Source: an uncultured Gammaproteobacteria bacterium
Lineage (GTDB): Bacteria > Pseudomonadota > Gammaproteobacteria > Pseudomonadales > Pseudohongiellaceae
Assembly: GCA_913048385.1 (NCBI GenBank)
Contig: CAJWVZ010000012.1
Span: 20,609 to 84,608, forward strand
Reading direction: 5' to 3'
Length of the DNA: 64,000 bases
Made by a program: the position numbers and the translations under genes. Under the pieces are notes generated by a model. The model saw only the letters and a list, made by a program, of their open reading frames with translations. It did no database searches and had not been told where the DNA came from. The first letter of the stretch is position 1, and every line of letters begins with the position of its first letter. Positions 9,450-18,220 of the stretch are shown here, piece by piece.

Positions 9450-11477
9450 GTGATTAATCGTTGGGATGAAAAAAAAGCAATACAATATGTTGCTGAGAAT
9501 CCGGTTTTAGGTTTACGAGTTTACAGTTCTCGACTTCTTGGAGAGGAGTCTAAGTTGGTGCTTCACGGAGGTGGTAATACCTCTCTTAAAGGATTAACGG
9601 TGAATATTTTTGGTGAGGAGGTGGCTACGCTTTTTGTGAAAGGTTCAGGGTCTGACTTAAAAACAATTGAGTCAAAGGGTTTTCCTCCGGTAGACCGTGA
9701 ACGATTACTCCGTTTAGCTGAGTTACCGGCACTCACTGATAGTGAAATGATGCGTGAATTGAGATTAGCGTTGCTTGAACCAACAGCCCCAACGCCCTCG
9801 GTAGAGGCGATAATGCATGCCCTTATTCCGTTGGATTATGTAGATCACACCCATTCAGATGCAGTGGTTACACTTAGCAATACTCGAACAGGAGAAACTC
9901 GTCTGAGGGAGTTATACGGGGACGAGGTTCTAATTTTACCGTATGTCATGCCAGGATTCGTTCTTGCTAAGCAAATTGCTCGGGTTGTCCTTGAGAATGA
10001 TTGTAGCCATCTGAGAGGAATAGTGCTTCTGCACCACGGCATAATAACTTTCGCAAACTCGGCTAAAGAGAGCTATGACGAAATGATCTCATTGGTGACT
10101 ATGGCTGAAGAAGCACTATTGCAGGGTATCAGCAGTATACCCGATGAATCATCAGAGATGTCTCTGTCAGCTGAGGTTTTATCCGAGGATATTTTAAATG
10201 TCGCTAGAATTCGGAAGTCGGCAGGAGAAAAGTTTGAAGCTCCTATCTTGGTTGCTCTTCAACATAATGAGAACGTGTTGGCACTGGCCTCCGAAACGAA
10301 TGTTGCGGATTTGATTCAAAAAGGGCCCCTAACGCCGGATCACACGATTCACACGAAGCCTTTCGGTGCATGTTTTGATTTTTCGGATGGGTTTACTGAT
10401 TTTGGTTTTGAGTCGTTTGAGACTTTTTATTGTAACTATTTCTCCTCAAATGCATCAGGCGAGCATCAAAGACTTGATTTAGTGCCTAGATTTGCCGCGT
10501 ATAAAGGTAGAGCCGGCTTAAAGGCATTAGTTACGTTGGCCCCAACGGTCTCTCAGCTAGGTATTGTTTCTGATATCGTTGAACACACGGCGAAAGCAAT
10601 TCTGAATGGTGAGCTATTGGGTGGCTGGTGTCCATTATCTCATTCGGATCTTTTTGATGTAGAGTATTGGGAATTAGAGCAAGCGAAAGTAAAAAAAGAT
10701 AAAGACGTAAAATCAACTGGCGAATTTACAGGCCGTGTAGCGTTAGTGACCGGTGCGGCTTCTGGTATCGGATTGGCGTGCGTAAACTTGCTTGTGAGCA
10801 AAGGCGCTGCCGTACTGGCTGTCGACAAATCGGAGGACATACATAATGCTTTTAAATCTCCCTCTGTGTTGGCTTATCAGGGAGATTTGACGGAACCTTC
10901 GGTGATAACCGGTTGTGTGGAAGCTGCAGTTAAAGCTTTTGGAGGCATTGATATATTAGTAAGTAATGCCGGAAACTTCCTGAAAAGCGCTAACATCGAA
11001 TTACTAGAGGACAGTATTTGGGAATCTTCGCTGGACATTAATCTCACTTCGCATATGAAACTTTTGCGTGAATGTGTGCCTTTCTTGAGGCTTGGTTTCG
11101 ACGCGGCGGTTATATTTGTGGGCTCAAAAAATGTGGCGGCTCCAGGACCAGGCGCTGTAGCTTACTCGGCCTCAAAAGCAGGCCTAAGTCAGCTTGCCAG
11201 GGTCGCAGCGCTAGAGCTAGGGGAAGATGCAATAAGGGTTAATACGATTCACCCAAATGCGGTTTACGATACAGGCCTCTGGGATACGAAATTGTTAAAG
11301 TCACGTGCTGAACACTACAGAATGAGTATTGATGATTACCGCCGGTCTAATGTGCTTAAAACTGATATAGCGTCGAGCGATGTGGCGACTGCCATTTTGG
11401 CTTTTGCGGGCCAGGATTTTTTGAAGACCACGGGTGCACAAGTTCCTGTCGATGGTGGAAATCAGAGAGTAATATGA
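9450..11477 (+). CDS. Bifunctional class II aldolase / short-chain dehydrogenase
   Basis: This 675-residue fusion resembles the bifunctional rhamnulose-1-phosphate aldolase/aldehyde dehydrogenase (YuxG/RhaEW-like) family. Residues about 20-400 form a zinc-dependent class II aldolase domain (LHGGGNTSLKG, DHTHSDAVVTLS with metal-binding His residues, LLHHGIITF). Residues about 428-675 form an SDR domain with the nucleotide motif VTGAASGIG and catalytic YSASK. GTG 9450 is the start. The stop overlaps an ATG at 11474 (ATGA) at the head of the next gene, an MtnA-type sugar phosphate isomerase, which points to translational coupling. Together they suggest cleavage of a 5-substituted ribulose-1-phosphate to DHAP and an aldehyde, with the aldehyde handled by the SDR domain. 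That substrate is inference. Confidence 0.87.
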   Translation: MINRWDEKKAIQYVAENPVLGLRVYSSRLLGEESKLVLHGGGNTSLKGLTVNIFGEEVATLFVKGSGSDLKTIESKGFPPVDRERLLRLAELPALTDSEMMRELRLALLEPTAPTPSVEAIMHALIPLDYVDHTHSDAVVTLSNTRTGETRLRELYGDEVLILPYVMPGFVLAKQIARVVLENDCSHLRGIVLLHHGIITFANSAKESYDEMISLVTMAEEALLQGISSIPDESSEMSLSAEVLSEDILNVARIRKSAGEKFEAPILVALQHNENVLALASETNVADLIQKGPLTPDHTIHTKPFGACFDFSDGFTDFGFESFETFYCNYFSSNASGEHQRLDLVPRFAAYKGRAGLKALVTLAPTVSQLGIVSDIVEHTAKAILNGELLGGWCPLSHSDLFDVEYWELEQAKVKKDKDVKSTGEFTGRVALVTGAASGIGLACVNLLVSKGAAVLAVDKSEDIHNAFKSPSVLAYQGDLTEPSVITGCVEAAVKAFGGIDILVSNAGNFLKSANIELLEDSIWESSLDINLTSHMKLLRECVPFLRLGFDAAVIFVGSKNVAAPGPGAVAYSASKAGLSQLARVAALELGEDAIRVNTIHPNAVYDTGLWDTKLLKSRAEHYRMSIDDYRRSNVLKTDIASSDVATAILAFAGQDFLKTTGAQVPVDGGNQRVI

Positions 11478-12609
11478 AACCGATTGAGGATATTGAATCA
11501 TCGAGAATCTAAATACATTTCAGAGTATACAATACGATGAAGATAAAGATTACCTGAAAATTATAGATCAAACAAAACTGCCCTTTCATAAAGTATTGGT
11601 TGCCTTGAACTCGATCGACGACATTTGCAGTGCGATCACATCGATGCAGGTTAGAGGCGCTCCATTAATTGGGTTGACTGCTGCATATGGTCTCTACTTC
11701 TCATTTCGTGAAAATAGCACCTGGGATGCTTTTGAGAAAGCCAGTAGTCGTTTGATTAGCACAAGGCCTACAGCTGTTAATATTCGTTGGGTCATTGAAA
11801 GAGTCAGGGGTCATCTTAAAGATTTTGAAGAAAAATCTTTAAAAAATGAAGCGCTGCTTTTTGCTAACAAGCTTGTTGAAGAGGATGAGAAAATATGCAA
11901 AATGATCGGCCATTTTGGCGCACGAGAGCTTAGAAGACTGTGGGACAAAAAATGTAAAAGGGCAACACTAGCGGGGAAACCACTTCCTAGTGCGTTGAAC
12001 GTATTAACACATTGTAACGCTGGAATGCTTGCGTCTTCAGCCTGGGGAACTGCACTTTCCCCAATTTACCAGGCGACAGAATTTATTCCGGTCCATGTTT
12101 GGGTTGACGAGACAAGACCTCGAAACCAAGGGGCTTCATTGACCTGTTGGGAGCTTATACAGCATGATATCGACCATACTCTCATTGTTGACAATGCTGG
12201 TGGTCACCTTATGCAGCAAGGTTTGGTGGATTGTTGTATTGTTGGAAGCGATAGAGCTACAGCCAGCGGTGACATTTTTAACAAAATTGGTACGTATTTA
12301 AAAGCGCTGGCAGCGCGGGATAACGGGATTCCTTTTTATGCCGCAGTTCCAATATCTACTATTGATTATGATGTAACTGATGATTACCAAGAGATTGTTA
12401 TAGAGGAGCGTAGTGGTGAAGAGGTGAGAAAAATTTCGGGACTAGATCATGAAGGTATTGCGCGAACTATTTTAATTGCGCCGCCTGATGCAAAAGTAAG
12501 TAATTTTTCCTTTGATGTTACTCCTTCGAGATTGGTGACTGCGATTTTCACTGAAAAAGGCCTTGTCGAACCGAATGTAAGAGCGATGAGAAATCTAATA
12601 AATAGTTGA
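11474..12609 (+). CDS. mtnA: S-methyl-5-thioribose-1-phosphate isomerase family protein, apparent 5' frameshift
   Basis: This is an aldose-ketose isomerase of the MtnA family, which converts 5-methylthioribose-1-phosphate (or 5-deoxyribose-1-phosphate) to the ribulose form. Seen are IIDQTKLP, MQVRGAPLIG, LTHCNAGMLAS with the catalytic Cys, the DETRPRNQGA block, and IVGSDRATASGD with the catalytic Asp. The track start (TTG 11596) is too late: the family's N-terminal IDQTKLP block lies upstream in the same frame, but that frame has no ATG, GTG or TTG there. An ATG at 11474 overlaps the previous stop yet runs out of frame at 11510-11512. A single -1 shift near 11507 joins the two. Treat the 5' 40 bases as uncertain. 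Confidence 0.82.
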
Positions 12610-12610
12610 G

Positions 12611-12958
12611 TTAACCAGGAGGCCAGTTTAATTTTCGACCCCCAAGAATGTGCAGGTGCATGTGAAAAACTGATTGCCCTCCGTCTTCTCCAGTGTTGAC
12701 TACGTACCTAAATCCGTTCTCTTTTAATCCTTGTTCCGCTGCAATTTGGTTGGCTTTTAAAATAAGGTGTCCCATCAAATCAGCATCCTCTGGTCTAACA
12801 CATGCGATCGTCGTGATGTGTTTTTTTGGTATGACGAGAATATGAGTGGGTGCGATTGGGTTAATATCGTGAAATGCGCAAACTCTATCGTCTTCGAATA
12901 CCATTTTCGACGGGATTTCACCTCGTATAAGTTTACAAAATAAGCAGTCATCTGACAT
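12611..12958 (-). CDS. hinT: HIT (histidine triad) family protein, HinT-like
   Basis: This 115-residue protein is a purine nucleotide phosphoramidase or hydrolase of the HinT branch, cytoplasmic. The triad HMHLHILGG is at the C-terminus, and the N-terminal [13 protein letters not shown] and [15 protein letters not shown] blocks are typical. The length matches the family. It converges with mtnA, the two stops being one base apart, so no independent terminator fits between them. The upstream side is divergent with the cyclotransferase gene. Confidence 0.93.
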   Translation of the reverse strand: MSDDCLFCKLIRGEIPSKMVFEDDRVCAFHDINPIAPTHILVIPKKHITTIACVRPEDADLMGHLILKANQIAAEQGLKENGFRYVVNTGEDGGQSVFHMHLHILGGRKLNWPPG

Positions 12959-12989
12959 AGTTGAGGATAACCTTCTAATTGAGGGTGTG

Positions 12990-13023
12990 TTTTCTAAAGA
13001 TTCTACCTTAAAATTTTAGAAAA
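12990..13023. promoter_or_regulatory. AT-rich 9-bp inverted repeat between hinT and the cyclotransferase gene
   Basis: TTTTCTAAA and TTTAGAAAA are exact reverse complements separated by 16 bases, placed in the divergent promoter gap 32 bases from hinT and 24 bases from the next start. It could be a binding site for a dimeric regulator. An AT-rich match of this length can also arise by chance. Confidence 0.3.
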
Positions 13024-13046
13024 ACGCACCAAGCCTGAGTGAGTAA

Positions 13047-13892
13047 ATGAATAATAATCATTGGTTTTTTACTGGTTTTTCGAGGTTTCTTTCGATTTCT
13101 TTTTTTTGTTTTCTTTTAGTGCCCCTCATTGTTCAATATCAAAGCGAGGCTATGGCAGCGACTGAGAATAATCCAGCCCCTAAATTGTATAGTTATAGAA
13201 TAGTTGATCGCTTTCCTCAGGATATCAAATCCTTTACTCAAGGCTTGAAGTTTGTTGATGGGTCTATCTATTTAGGCGCTGGCAAACGCGGTTATTCGGG
13301 CCTGACACAGGCCAGACTTGCAGATGGCTATGTCGAAAAACAAGTGAAGTTGGACGATCAGTATTTTGGAGAAGGGATAGAGATAGTAGGTAATCAAATT
13401 TTTCAACTCACGTGGAAGGCAAATAAAGTCTTTGTTTTTGATAAATCAACGTTCGAAATGACAGATTCCTTTACTAACCCAACCGAGGGGTGGGGTCTCG
13501 CCTACGACGGTGTTAATTTGTTGCTGAGTGACGGTAGCTCAACAATAAGGAGAATGGGTACCGAAGATTTTTCCTATGTTAATGAGTTCGAAGTTACCCT
13601 CGCTGGGGTGCCGGTCCGAAATCTTAATGAACTTGAATATATTGCGGGCGAGCTCTGGGCCAATGTATGGCAGACGAATTATATTGTTCGAATAGATCCC
13701 GTTACCGGGAATGTACGTTCAATTATTGATCTTTCGGGTCTCGAACAGCGCACGCGGAGAAATGGAGTCGACGCAGTACTGAATGGGATTGCGTGGGATG
13801 ATGTTAACGAACGATTATTTGTTACTGGCAAATATTGGTCTGACTTGTTTGAAATAGAGTTAGTTGAGACAGGTAAAACGTTTCCACAATGA
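13047..13892 (+). CDS. Glutaminyl-peptide cyclotransferase, exported
   Basis: This is a member of the plant/bacterial-type glutaminyl cyclase family, which forms N-terminal pyroglutamate on peptides. The family blocks are present: SFTQGLKFVDGSIYLGAGKRG, YFGEGIEIVGNQIFQLTWK, GWGLAYDG, LNELEYIAGELWANVWQTN and NGIAWDDVNERLFVTGKYW, giving the repeated propeller blades. A hydrophobic N-terminal segment (FLSISFFCFLLVPLIV) acts as signal or anchor, placing the enzyme in the periplasm. The next gene, 19 bp on, encodes an exported zinc aminopeptidase, so the two may both act on N-termini of exported peptides. Confidence 0.9.
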   Translation: MNNNHWFFTGFSRFLSISFFCFLLVPLIVQYQSEAMAATENNPAPKLYSYRIVDRFPQDIKSFTQGLKFVDGSIYLGAGKRGYSGLTQARLADGYVEKQVKLDDQYFGEGIEIVGNQIFQLTWKANKVFVFDKSTFEMTDSFTNPTEGWGLAYDGVNLLLSDGSSTIRRMGTEDFSYVNEFEVTLAGVPVRNLNELEYIAGELWANVWQTNYIVRIDPVTGNVRSIIDLSGLEQRTRRNGVDAVLNGIAWDDVNERLFVTGKYWSDLFEIELVETGKTFPQ

Positions 13893-13911
13893 TTGAGCAG
13901 CTATTTTAAAA

Positions 13912-14973
13912 ATGAAATTTAATTTGAAGTTTCTGACTTTATCATTGCTCTTAATTTTTTTTTCTGGATGTGAATCTTGGAAATTCTATTCTCAAGCTTC
14001 TTTAGGGCAAATTGATATTCTAAGTAGGAGCGAGGACATAACTCGTTTATTAGCAGGTCAGCAGACGCCCAAATTAATTCGGTTAAAGCTTGAAAAAATA
14101 TTAGAAATTCGAGCGTTCGCTTCAGAAAAGCTTAATCTTCCCGTCGGTGATAATTTCTCGGAATATGTGTCAATCGATGGACGTCATGTTCTATGGAATG
14201 TATATGCGAGTCCGCGATACTCACTATCGCCTTTAAGTTGGTGCTTTCCCTTTGCCGGCTGTGTAACGTATCGGGGTTATTTTGATGAGATAGATGCTCG
14301 ACAGTATGCTAGAGGTCTTGAGGAGAAAGGATTCGATACTTATGTTGGCGGTGTGCGTGCCTACTCTACGCTTGGATGGTTTGATGATGTTGTGTTAAGT
14401 ACCGTGCTGCAACAGAGTGAAGAGGAGCTTGCAGCACTGATCTTTCACGAGCTTGCCCATCAAGTCGTTTATATTCCTGGGGATACTCAATTTAACGAGG
14501 GGTTTGCGACGACAGTGGAGCAAGAGGGATTGCAACTTTGGTTGGCTGAGAAAAACTCTGCCAGTTCAAGTGTAATACTTAGTCGCGCCAAGGAGGCTGC
14601 TGAAAGAAGGACAGATTTTGTATCGTTAATTTTGGAAACGCGGGAAATTTTACGAGAAGTTTATGAGAGTGGTATGGAGAAGGAAAAGATGGAGGAAAGA
14701 AAGCGAATCATCCAAAAAGAATTGCGAATTAAGTACCAAAGCATGAAAGAAGGCTGGGGTGGGTACAGTGGATATGATAATTGGTTTTCGGACGGGCTAA
14801 ACAATGCACAGATTTCCACGGTTGCGTCATACAATAACTTTGTCCCGGGCTTCAAATCAATTTTCATACAAGAAAATGGCGAGTTTTTAAACTTTTATGA
14901 GCGGATTGACGAGTTGTCTAAAAATAGCAAGGCAGCTCGAAACGCTTTTTTAAATGTTCCTATGCTTGATTGA
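13912..14973 (+). CDS. Predicted zinc aminopeptidase lipoprotein (COG4324-type)
   Basis: This 353-residue lipoprotein has a signal ending in LIFFSGC, giving a lipidated Cys20 and outer or inner membrane anchoring. The gluzincin motif HELAH is at residues 179-183 and a downstream Glu lies in NEGFATTVEQEG, as expected for the third zinc ligand. The N-terminal SLGQIDILSRSEDITRLL and LPLSWCFPFAGC-like blocks match the predicted aminopeptidase family found in many proteobacteria. The C-terminal quarter is lysine/glutamate-rich and helical. It is 19 bp downstream of the glutaminyl cyclase, most likely in the same operon. No assay-based substrate is known to me. Confidence 0.83.
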   Translation: MKFNLKFLTLSLLLIFFSGCESWKFYSQASLGQIDILSRSEDITRLLAGQQTPKLIRLKLEKILEIRAFASEKLNLPVGDNFSEYVSIDGRHVLWNVYASPRYSLSPLSWCFPFAGCVTYRGYFDEIDARQYARGLEEKGFDTYVGGVRAYSTLGWFDDVVLSTVLQQSEEELAALIFHELAHQVVYIPGDTQFNEGFATTVEQEGLQLWLAEKNSASSSVILSRAKEAAERRTDFVSLILETREILREVYESGMEKEKMEERKRIIQKELRIKYQSMKEGWGGYSGYDNWFSDGLNNAQISTVASYNNFVPGFKSIFIQENGEFLNFYERIDELSKNSKAARNAFLNVPMLD

Positions 14974-15011
14974 GTTATGTTTCCAAAACATTCTTTTGAC
15001 TACAACGCTGG

Positions 15012-17288
15012 CTAAGCAGGAATGTTTGTTAACTCAATTGTCGGTAAGGGACTTGATTCGCTGACCACCCGGCCAATTATTTGGGCCTTTAAATACCCTG
15101 CTTCGTTTATTAGGTTAAGCGTTTCATCTATTCGTGCATTCGGTATGCTTGCTAAAAGGCCGCCAGCAGTTTGTGGATCAAATAACAGTTCGTAAAATTT
15201 ATCGTTTTTGAAAGCATCTCTGTTAGTAATTGAGATTTCCGAAGCTTTATTGCTGTTGTGCAACGAACTAAAAACTCCATTTTTGATGCATTCCAAAGCT
15301 CCATTTAGAATGGGAATCCTGTTCAGGAAAATTTCTACGTTAGTCTCACTCGCTTCAATCATCTCGACGAGATGGCCTGCTAATCCGAAACCGGTGATGT
15401 CGGTGCAAGAGGTTGCACTCATCGAAGAAAAAATCTCAGAGGCCGCTGAGTTACCGGTCAACATCTCATCCAAGGCTGCTTTCACCCAGACGTGTTTTGC
15501 TTTTGACCGCATGTCTGCGGCAAGGAGTGTTCCCGAGCCGATCGGTTTGGTTATAATGAGTTGATCTCCTGCCTTCATACCTCCTTTTTTCATAAGGGCT
15601 TCGCCCGAAGCAAACCCATTGACAGCAAGCCCTAGCTGCATTTCGGAGGTTTCGGCAGTATGCCCTCCGACTAGGGACACGCCATTTTCTTCCAGTGTCG
15701 CGACGCACCCTAGCATGATTTCATTTAACATACGTTTGGTCATCGATGAGCTTGCCATTGGTAACCCGACTGAAGCTAAGACTGAATGCGGTTTCGCACC
15801 CATGGCGTATATGTCGCTCAAGCAATGATTGGTAGCTATTCGCGCGAATAACCAGGGGTCGTTTATAAAGCTGCTTATTTGGTCAATGCTTTGGATTAAT
15901 TTCCGATTGTTCTCTAATGATATGATCGAGGCATCCTCGATGCCGTTGTGTATGATTTCAGGTTTAGGAGTGATCGGCAAATTGCTGAGAACACTTGATA
16001 AAATGTTTCCGTCAACTTTTGCTCCACAACCGGCGCACCGCATGGCATGATTTTTCAGGTCTTTTGTTTCATTTTGAGAAAGCATTCCCACTGAAAGATT
16101 TAGTTCAATTTTCATTTCGGGTAACTTGGTGTATTTGTCGAGAAATTTTCTATCGATGAAGGTCTTCAGCATCCATGCCCCTTTATTCTTCATCGCCAGA
16201 GGCCCTCTCGTCGCAATCGCCCTCTTATTTGACATTGAGAGTAAAGCTAAAGCATGGTTTTGGGGTTTGTACGCTCTAAGTTTTCTACCAGTGATGTACC
16301 TGTAAATATTCTCAGCGAGCGGTTTCCCTTGACGTACAGCGTAAACCCCTGACTTCGGAAGATCGGTGCCCACTATTGAAGCTGCATCCCCAGATGCAAA
16401 AACATGAGAGTGGCTCACGGATTGCAGGAAGTTATTAACTTGAATAAAACCGGACGGGTCGCATTGTAGGCCATCGTTATTGGGCCAAGCCTGCATGCTT
16501 GCTCCGGTGGCTACAACACATACGTCGCTGTGATAAGTTTTTCCCGTAGCGCTTGTTACTCGGCCCTTTTCGATATTTTCAATCCGTTCGCGAACAATTA
16601 TTTTGACGCCATATTTTTCTAGTTCTGTATGCACAATGTGTGAGGCCTTTAAATTGTGCCGCGCAAGCAAACGTGTTTCTGCGGTAATTACCGAAATGCA
16701 TAAAAGCTCTTGCAGGTTCTTTTTTGGTCTGAGTTCTGTTGTTAGCCTTTTGTGAATTGCAAAAGCGAGCTCAACACTGGCAGGACCTCCGCCAATTATT
16801 ACAAAATTACATTTTGTACCGCCTTCTGCCTGTTTGATGACCATGGGTAAAATTGAATCCCATCGTTTTATAAAGTGATTAAGCGGTTTGACAGGAATAG
16901 CATTCGCCGATGCACCAGCGATTTTAGTAATATTTGGTTTAGATCCAATGTTGATTGAGATGAAATCGAAATCCATCACCGGCCGATTATCGAGAGAAAT
17001 TAGACGATTTTCAAAGTCTATGGAAGTTACGGCTTGTTCAATAAGGCGCGCGCCAGCAAATTGGACTAACGGTCTCAGATCTAACTGCATCTCGTCAATG
17101 GAGCTATGACCGCTGATATAATTTGGCAATGCGCCAGAATAGGGAATTACTACCTCAGCAGTTATTACCGTGACCGTTAAGCCCGGCAATGGGTCCATGC
17201 CGAGTCGTTTTAGGACTGCAAGATGGCTGTGTCCTCCACCTATTAGCACTAGATGCTTAATGATGGGGGTCCGTGACATATTTTTCAT
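15012..17288 (-). CDS. selD: Selenide, water dikinase fused to an FAD/NAD(P) oxidoreductase
   Basis: This 758-residue fusion makes selenophosphate, the selenium donor for selenocysteine or selenouridine. Residues about 1-400 are a pyridine-nucleotide oxidoreductase of the NADH dehydrogenase type: FAD motif GGGHSH, a second motif VIIGGGPASVELAF, then VVATGAS and FASGDAAS. Residues about 415-758 are SelD: RCAGCGAKV gives the catalytic pair Cys421 and Lys424, with the same three-residue spacing as E. coli Cys17/Lys20, followed by NDPWLFARIATNHCLSDIYAMGA and GGHTAETSEM. The active-site residue is Cys, not Sec. SelD fusions with such a domain are known from other bacteria; the domain may reduce or deliver selenium. 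The convergent neighbour ends 38 bp away. Start: ATG 17288, or ATG 17279 three codons later. Confidence 0.93.
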   Translation of the reverse strand: MKNMSRTPIIKHLVLIGGGHSHLAVLKRLGMDPLPGLTVTVITAEVVIPYSGALPNYISGHSSIDEMQLDLRPLVQFAGARLIEQAVTSIDFENRLISLDNRPVMDFDFISINIGSKPNITKIAGASANAIPVKPLNHFIKRWDSILPMVIKQAEGGTKCNFVIIGGGPASVELAFAIHKRLTTELRPKKNLQELLCISVITAETRLLARHNLKASHIVHTELEKYGVKIIVRERIENIEKGRVTSATGKTYHSDVCVVATGASMQAWPNNDGLQCDPSGFIQVNNFLQSVSHSHVFASGDAASIVGTDLPKSGVYAVRQGKPLAENIYRYITGRKLRAYKPQNHALALLSMSNKRAIATRGPLAMKNKGAWMLKTFIDRKFLDKYTKLPEMKIELNLSVGMLSQNETKDLKNHAMRCAGCGAKVDGNILSSVLSNLPITPKPEIIHNGIEDASIISLENNRKLIQSIDQISSFINDPWLFARIATNHCLSDIYAMGAKPHSVLASVGLPMASSSMTKRMLNEIMLGCVATLEENGVSLVGGHTAETSEMQLGLAVNGFASGEALMKKGGMKAGDQLIITKPIGSGTLLAADMRSKAKHVWVKAALDEMLTGNSAASEIFSSMSATSCTDITGFGLAGHLVEMIEASETNVEIFLNRIPILNGALECIKNGVFSSLHNSNKASEISITNRDAFKNDKFYELLFDPQTAGGLLASIPNARIDETLNLINEAGYLKAQIIGRVVSESSPLPTIELTNIPA

Positions 17289-17423
17289 TAAAAGAGTGAT
17301 CCAGTAGCTGATTGGTAAGCCATCTTACTGCTTTTTTGTGGATGAAGCATACGGTCAAAAAAGAAAAACACAGAGCCTATCTCTTTAAGAGGTGGCCTTG
17401 AGTTCTATAATTATTGATTGTCT

Positions 17424-17432
17424 TGTTATAAT
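17424..17432 (+). promoter_or_regulatory. Extended -10 promoter element upstream of the YceI gene
   Basis: TGTTATAAT is a perfect extended -10 (TG-N-TATAAT). No convincing -35 lies 16-18 bp upstream. The site is about 50 bases before the ATG at 17481, in the divergent gap with selD. Confidence 0.45.
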
Positions 17433-17480
17433 CTAAGATGATTGAAGTCTAATGGCGATATATTGTGGGGGACTAGAATC

Positions 17481-18080
17481 ATGAATTTATCGAAAGTAAG
17501 TAAGAGCGGCTTATTAACTTATTTGATTTTTAGCGGCGTTAGTGCGAGCGCCCAATGGAGTTTAGATAACGAGACCTCAGTTTTAAGTTTCGTGACGGTC
17601 AAGGCTGAGCACATAGCAGAAGCTCACACATTTACCTCTTTAAACGGTAGCTTGGGAGAGGATGGGAAATTGAGCGTGGAAGTTCAATTGGCGAGTGTCG
17701 ATACGTTGATTCCGATTCGAAATGAGAGAATGAGGGACATGTTGTTTGAAATTGATTTGTTTCCCGTTGCCGCGCTGAGTGCGGAAATTGATTTGGAAGA
17801 GTTGTCATCGCTCGGAGCAGGTGGATGGGTGGATCAGGAAATTCCCTTAACTTTGGTTCTGCATGGAAATACTGTCGGGATGGACGCAGCTGTCCGCATA
17901 ACACAATTAGATGGTGGTTACTCGGCAAGTTCGTTGACCCCGCTCATTTTGTCGGCTGATAGTGTCGGTTTGGCAGCGGGTGTTGAAAAGCTGCGTCAAG
18001 TAGCCGGTCTGCCAAGCATCAGTCGGTCGGTGCCAGTCAGTTTTAATGTAACGTTTCGTGAAGAAAATGGTGGGTCATAG
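17481..18080 (+). CDS. YceI family protein, periplasmic
   Basis: This 199-residue exported protein has the YceI lipocalin-like beta-barrel fold, which in other members binds isoprenoid-type ligands. Seen are a signal peptide (SGLLTYLIFSGVSASA, cut before QWSLDN), the early SVLSFVTVKAEHIAEAHTF strand pair, the SVDTLIPIRNERMRDMLF block typical of YceI, and the closing SVPVSFNVTF strand. ATG 17481 was chosen because GGGGG lies about 8-13 bases upstream and the signal peptide starts cleanly there; the track start at 17442 adds a non-signal extension. It is followed by a convergent MFS gene. Confidence 0.85.
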   Translation: MNLSKVSKSGLLTYLIFSGVSASAQWSLDNETSVLSFVTVKAEHIAEAHTFTSLNGSLGEDGKLSVEVQLASVDTLIPIRNERMRDMLFEIDLFPVAALSAEIDLEELSSLGAGGWVDQEIPLTLVLHGNTVGMDAAVRITQLDGGYSASSLTPLILSADSVGLAAGVEKLRQVAGLPSISRSVPVSFNVTFREENGGS

Positions 18081-18220
18081 CGTTTTGTCTTGCAGCTAAA
18101 GAAAGCGGTCGTTACGATTGTGGGGTAGCTGGCATACGACGAAATGTCTTATTTTGTCGACATCGATGAGCGCTATGTGAGCAGGTCAGGATTAAAACAA
18201 GAATCACTTCATAATGGTTT

